Of a stretch of DNA of 64,000 nt, positions 59,151-64,000 are shown piece after piece. Both the position numbers and the translations under genes were made by a program. Each line of letters begins with the position of its first letter. Position 1 is the stretch's first letter. This DNA is from Piliocolobus tephrosceles. Its lineage: Eukaryota; Chordata; Mammalia; Primates; Cercopithecidae. The DNA lies in contig NC_045437.1 in the NCBI RefSeq assembly GCF_002776525.5, positions 136,820,797-136,884,796 on the forward strand, written 5' to 3'. The notes under the pieces were generated by a model. It was given only the letters and a program-made list of their open reading frames with translations. It was not told the origin of the DNA and made no database searches.

Positions 59151-59299
59151 CGTTCAGAGTTCCTTTGGAGAAAGACCACTGATGGTAGGAAATCCAGACC
59201 CTTATCTTTTACTGTCCATCTCAAACTTTCCATTAATAAACAATCACAGAATTTTTGAGGTGGGGTTTGGTTTCTTGGTGGGAATCAGTATAAAAGAGA

Positions 59300-59590
59300 A
59301 TTGTCAGTGGGACCAACCCTACCTCTTCTTCAGGACACATTCTGTTCTCACTGTCTTCTTGAAGCCTCCCTAGACTACATCAACCTGCTGTAAGTGCTGG
59401 CCTCTCTCATCTTGTACTCATGCGGTATACATTCTTTTGTAATGGTTCTGCCTCCAGTGTATAAGTTTTGTCTTCCATAAGAGAGCTTTCTGGACGAGGG
59501 CAAGGGCCATGTCTTCTCAATCCTCAGCTATCCCACAGAGTATCCAGTAAGCAATTAGATGCATAATAGATGTTTTGAATTTGTCTAAGA
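59300..59590 (+). repeat. L2 LINE, 3' end fragment
   Basis: 'cgagggcaagggccatgtct', 'cctcagctatcccacagagt' and 'gcataatagatgttttgaat' match the diverged L2 3' terminus. Confidence 0.6.
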
Positions 59591-60529
59591 AACACCAACC
59601 ACCTAGGATCTGTCTCAGAAAGTCTATGACTTTCTCTCTTACATATTGGCATGATTCTAGTGACCAGAGAAATCAGTCAACCTTCTGTGGCCAGACAGAG
59701 ATAAACAGGGCAGTTTTGACCCATTTTTTCCCCCCTGCTATCCTTGTATTACTGGCAGTTCTGACAATGTTTTAAAATGTTCTTTTTAAAATCCATGATT
59801 CAGACAGATTTGCCCCATATGATGCACCACCCACACTGGTTCTGTCTCCTCCTCAAACCCATGACTTGATTTATTTACATTCTCCCTTGGCTGTCTTCCA
59901 TTGAAGAGAAAGTGTGACCTGGATTGCATTCCTCTAAGTCAAAGGCCAGATAAGTACTACCTTGAAGCTACACCAGGGAAATGTAAAATGAAAATATGAT
60001 ACATTAACAGTTACTTATCCTCATCTAAAAAATATTGAAGAGAAAATAACATTTTATTTTTATCTGTGGGAAATATGGAAACTTCTATAGATTAGCTTGG
60101 AATGTCTATCATTCATGTTTTTCCTCTGCCACACCCCTTTAATTAAGGGAAAAAACCCACTAAAGTTTACATAGATCACCTTGGTCTTTGTTCCTCATAA
60201 GGCTCACATATTTTCATAATATTCCATAGAAGTTGTTGGTACTTCATGAATTTGACTTAAAAGACAAGATGGATAACCTAGTCAACATTGGTGCTTGCTG
60301 AAGTCTGAGACAATTTAGCCAGGCATGTAACTAAAAATCTCGAAGGTCACATCATTAGAGTTGGTATTCAAGAAAGCTGAGCACTTCTCAAAAGTCAGTG
60401 ACTCCATACCCTTTTCATGGGTGGTTACTGCCTTCTTACTGGCTTCTTTTTGAATACATTTATAAAAGTCAGGAGAAATGATAAATGGAGTTCAAACTTT
60501 GCAGTGGAAAGCAATGCTTAATGTCAACT

Positions 60530-60705
60530 ACATCACTAGTTCTGAAACTTGGTTGCACATTGGAACCATCCAGGGAGTTTTGGGGAAAAAACCCTGACCC
60601 CTGAATCTTACACTAGTGATGCTGGTGTGGTGTACGGCCTGGACATCTGGAGTTTTAAAAGCTCCCCAGGTCATTCTAAAATGCAAGCAAAGTTGAATCA
60701 TATGA
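60530..60705 (+). mobile_element. MER5A hAT MITE
   Basis: 'tagttctgaaacttggttgc', 'cattggaaccatccagggag', 'aaaagctccccaggtcattc' and 'aatgcaagcaaagttgaatc' cover MER5A from end to end. Confidence 0.8.
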
Positions 60706-61599
60706 CCTAATTTGTCCCTTTTACTTTACAGAGAACCTGATGACAATGACTGACTTGTTTAAGGTAACAGTTATATGTGACCTAGTGATAAGGTGAATGA
60801 CCTTCTAAATGTGATTCTTCCTGCTCCCCCACCCTGCCCCCCTGTCATGGCTAAGCTGTCATACACTGCTGTCATTTCTCCCCTAGCCTTTGGGAATGTG
60901 GTTTTCCTTTATCCCTCCTTGACATGCCAGCCATTCTTAAAGAAAGTTCATCCTTGAGGGTGGTGGTGGTGTTTTTGGAACTGATATTCAGAGACAAAGG
61001 GATGAGTAAAAAAATCCAACTTAAAGACCCCTAAATTGACCCTTCGGAACCTCATTTCCCTAACAGTGATTGCATCCTAACTTCTCAGCTACTTGCTTTT
61101 CTAAGAAGAGTGTGCTCAGCCTCTGCACATCCTAATCAAAGCTTAAACTTCAGTAATGTCCTCGCTCAGGCATGCGTGCAAAGCACCAGTGACCACCTGC
61201 TGTGAAGGACGCTCCCCTTGAGTTATCAAGTCTCTCAGCTGTTCATTAATTCCAGGAAAATGTGCAAGCCCTCAACTGCTGTAGCTTAAACATGCCCCAT
61301 GTTAGCACAGCCATATATAATCTTGAAAGGTGAGCATCTCTTGTGGGGGTGAGAGAGGCTGGGGATTATTTTCCTTCGGGAGTGAGGTGGTGAATAATAC
61401 TTTGCTGCCCTTAATATCAGCTAAGGATTCAGGTGCCAGTCTGTTTGCCCAGGCAGAGAGGAGGGGCAGAGGACCTGAGATTTTATTCAATTTGCAATGT
61501 GTCTTAGGTTATGTATTTTCTGCTACTACATGACAATTTAAATTAGACCGAAATATTGTGAGCTGCCTGAAGTCCCTCTCTGACTATCCTACTCTCACA
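60706..61599. other. Intron, no recognised repeat
   Basis: No coding support or recognised repeat. A short pyrimidine-rich stretch lies at 60824-60846. Confidence 0.4.
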
Positions 61600-62015
61600 T
61601 ACCACCCTTTTCCCTTAGTCTTTCTGTGTTCCAGTCTCCTTGGCCTTCCTCCCCTTTCTGGGCAAGAGTTCACGTCTTTAGACCTCTGACACTTGTATAT
61701 CACTGGCAATTCTTTTTTCCCGGTTAATTCTTTTCATGCTTTGAGCCTGTTAAGTATCACTTTCTCAGGGAAGCTGTTCTGACTGCCCCATTCTTTTATC
61801 AGGACTGGCCTCTGCTCTATACTTGACAACACTGGGCATTTTTTTTCACTAACACTCATTGAACACGTAAGTGTTTGCTTATGTTCTGTCTTCCCTATCA
61901 AACTCTCAGCTTCTTGAGAAAAGAAGCTGTGTCTGTTTTGTTCTTGACTGTATCGTCAGTGCCGAGTCTTGCCCAGCATGCGGTGGTGCTCAGTATGTCT
62001 TTGTGGAAGGAATAC
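61600..62015 (+). repeat. L2 LINE, 3' end
   Basis: 'tccttggccttcctcccctt', 'cagggaagctgttctgactg', 'caaactctcagcttcttgag' and 'catgcggtggtgctcagtat' give the L2 3' order. The 89-codon frame at 61871-62140 starts inside it and is not a gene. Confidence 0.65.
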
Positions 62016-62309
62016 CTGTAGGGTGCCTTCCCACTATCCCTGTGACACTTGTCCTGCTCATCACATGTCAAAGGGGAAAGAGACTCATCAACACCCAGCA
62101 AGGGTTTAAATACTACAGTCAGTCAGATGAGGGGAACTGAATGGTAGAGCTACATTTTATTTGTCTTTGTGAGCAGCACTGTGGCTGGGACTGGAAGAAC
62201 ACAGAATAGGTGCTCAAAAATGATCTGCTGCCATGTGGTTGAAGCAGCACAGTGAGATTTAGGAAAAGTGGCTTGGCTGGTACCAAAAGCCCAGGAAAGG
62301 TCTAATTCC

Positions 62310-62450
62310 TGGTTTTTCAGTTCCTTGCTTGTGTGACCTAGCCAGGAAAAGTTACTTACTTTCTTTGAAACTTTATTTCATCTGTAGGATTGTAAGAACA
62401 ACCTATTACATGGTTAATGAAAATGTGTAGAAATCACTTTGAACATAAAA
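62310..62450 (-). repeat. MIR SINE, reverse
   Basis: 'gcttgtgtgacctagccagg', 'aaactttatttcatctgtag' match antisense MIR. Confidence 0.6.
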
Positions 62451-62469
62451 GTTACCGAAAAATCATCTT

Positions 62470-62545
62470 TCCTTCTTCTCTTCCTTTCGTCTCTCTCTCT
62501 CTCTCTCCCCCACCCTTCTTTCTCCTTTCTGCCCCCCTTCCTCTT
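62470..62545. repeat. Pyrimidine-rich tract with (CT)n
   Basis: Nearly pure C/T over 75 bases with a perfect CT run at about 62490-62508. On the GRIA1 sense strand it is a purine tract. Confidence 0.9.
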
Positions 62546-62653
62546 GTTCTTTCATCCATGAAGAGTGAGGAAGATGTTTTTAAGCACGGTTGAGACACAT
62601 GAGAGGATGGCCCTGAACAAGTTTAGGGACTTAAGGCCTTAAGAGTGGGTCAA

Positions 62654-62960
62654 GGGCGGGGCATGGTGGCTCACACCTGTGGTCCCAACACTTTGGGAAG
62701 ACAAGGCGGTGGATCACAAGGTCAGGAGATTAAGACCATCATGGCTAACATGGTGAAACCCCTTCTCTAGTAAAAATACAAAAAATTAGCCAGGTGTGGT
62801 AGCACACACCTGTAATCCCAGCTACTGGGGAGGCTGAGCTAGGAGAATCACTTGAACCCGGGAGGTGGAGGTTGCAGTGAGCCGAGATCACACCACCGAA
62901 CTCCAGCCTGGACAACAGAGTGAGACTCTGTCTCAAACAAACAAACAAACAAACAAAAAA
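62654..62960 (+). mobile_element. Alu (AluS/Y-like), full length
   Basis: Complete dimeric Alu with a (CAAA)n tail at 62935-62960. It is antisense to GRIA1 within the last intron, so on the pre-mRNA it appears as a U-rich reversed Alu. Confidence 0.93.
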
Positions 62961-63799
62961 TACTGTGATAATGGAAATAAATGAGAGGGAAAGCTCTCAT
63001 CAAATGCCCATGGCATCATCAATTTGGGTGTCTCTGTAAGGTTGGGGACTCTACTTCTGGAAAAAACTAATTGCTTTTGGAGAAGGCTAAGCACAGAATA
63101 ATAAAGAGAACTGCAAAGCTGAAAAGTCTGAGAGGCAAGTTGAATGCATTTGTCTTATCTCTTTGGATAAGAGAGGAGTTGATGGAGCGTCAACAATTAA
63201 GGGCTGGGTTGATTAATAAAGAAAGTATCTTTTCTGCAGTTGGAAGGTGGAAAATTCTATTAGGAGCCTCAGTGAGTTGGGTAAAAGTCGCACCAATCAA
63301 TGGAATTAATTCTAGAAGATTGTGGCAGAAGACATTATATTAATGATTCCAAGAGACCCTGATGTTGGCTTCTGGAAAATTTAACATCTTCATTGTAAAG
63401 GGAAGGGTGAGAATGTCCCCAAGAAGCTATGCCATGACTCAGTGGCCTCTTTGAAAGATTCTCATTTTAATCTAAATAGTGTGACTTCAGTGAAGGTCAA
63501 CATGGTCCCCGTTTTAAGAGGATCGCAGGCATTAGCCACTCTGGTACCACCACCTGCCACTGGTTATAATTATTGGGATTCATTGTAGTCCAGAGAAAGG
63601 GCTGGATATCCAGGAGCTTTCCTGCTTGGTGGATGACTGGTCTCATCACAGTTCATGAGCACAAACATGGGGCCAAAACTGACCCTTGGATGAAATTGTT
63701 TGTAATTCCTCGACTGGATAGTTTTGATGGCAATACTTGCTTTAACTAAGAGCAGCTCCCTCCCATGCCCTGCCTCATCCTCTAAGATATTTTCTCCTT
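62961..63799. other. Intron, no recognised repeat
   Basis: The 90-codon frame at 63071-63343 has no recognisable motif and is on the strand opposite to GRIA1. Not called. Confidence 0.4.
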
Positions 63800-63930
63800 T
63801 GGATACAATTATGCATTAATTTTACTAATACTTACCCTCAGTGTGTGGGATGTCCAGAAAAATCAGACACAACTCCTTACCTTAAGGAACTCACAATCTA
63901 TATAGCTTAAGAACCCTAGCTCATGTAAAC
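63800..63930 (+). repeat. Possible fragment of the unassigned ancient repeat (copy E)
   Basis: 'caactccttaccttaaggaactcac', in parts 'caactccttacctt' and 'aaggaactcacaatcta', resembles the block before 'agcttacattctag' of the family seen at 28500, 40085 and 50265. Short and weak. Confidence 0.3.
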
Positions 63931-64000
63931 AGGGATAATAAAAGGAAAGTTTTAAGGAGGATGTATCTGGCCACTAGTAACAACTATTATTTGTAATACT

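Noticed and set aside
61871..62140. Cys-containing 89-codon frame
   Set aside because: Starts in L2 3' sequence within an intron, opposite to GRIA1.

Overview
This is a vertebrate, specifically catarrhine-primate, nuclear DNA window that is almost entirely non-coding. Dimeric Alu elements of S and Y type, L1P and L1M LINEs, MaLR/ERVL LTRs, MIR, L2 and MER5/MER20 fossils place it in a simian primate. The only protein-coding sequence I recognise is on the minus strand at 57998-58198: the terminal coding exon of GRIA1 (AMPA receptor subunit GluA1). It encodes the last 66 residues of the cytoplasmic tail, with the serines and threonine known as phosphosites and the C-terminal PDZ ligand ATGL. Its length equals the human form by my recollection of the 906-residue human precursor. 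The window is therefore antisense to GRIA1: 58201-64000 is the last intron, about 54.7-58.0 kb is the 3' UTR, and 1-54 kb lies downstream of the gene.

Layout. 1-8.5 kb: mostly old single-copy DNA with MER5-like, MLT1-like, MIR and L2 relics. 8.5-27.1 kb: a deep nest of retroelements. The outermost layer is an old minus-strand L1M (pieces at 8520-8695, 9271-9444, 10001-10365, 23918-25730 and 26298-27060). Into it went a near-full-length plus-strand L1M (10366-16251, then 22456-23917). Into that went two L1P copies (16252-17423 and 17424-22455), the second with an inverted 5' end and itself carrying an ERVL-type LTR and a truncated Alu. Near the 3' end of the plus-strand L1M sits a minus-strand solo endogenous-retrovirus LTR (23372-23860) with a perfect 6-bp target duplication and a CpG-dense 21-22-bp tandem array. 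27.1-54.5 kb: an MST-type LTR, a 10-N assembly gap, a Tigger-like MITE, nine dimeric Alus plus older Alu monomers, many MIR/L2 fossils, and several copies of one ancient repeat family I cannot name. 54.5-58.2 kb: a stretch free of recognisable interspersed repeats, matching the GRIA1 3' UTR and last exon. 58.2-64 kb: intron with MIR, L2, MER5A and one Alu.

The most notable object is the solo LTR. It has TGTC/GACA ends, a 6-bp duplication, a TATA box only about 17 bases from a polyadenylation hexamer (very short R, as in class II/betaretrovirus-like LTRs), and a U3 array repeating an E2F-like GCGGGAAA core. CpG density there is far above the surroundings. I found no retroviral gene next to it. 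No tRNA, rRNA, CRISPR or intact LINE reading frame was found. Family names below come from remembered consensus sequences, not from a search.
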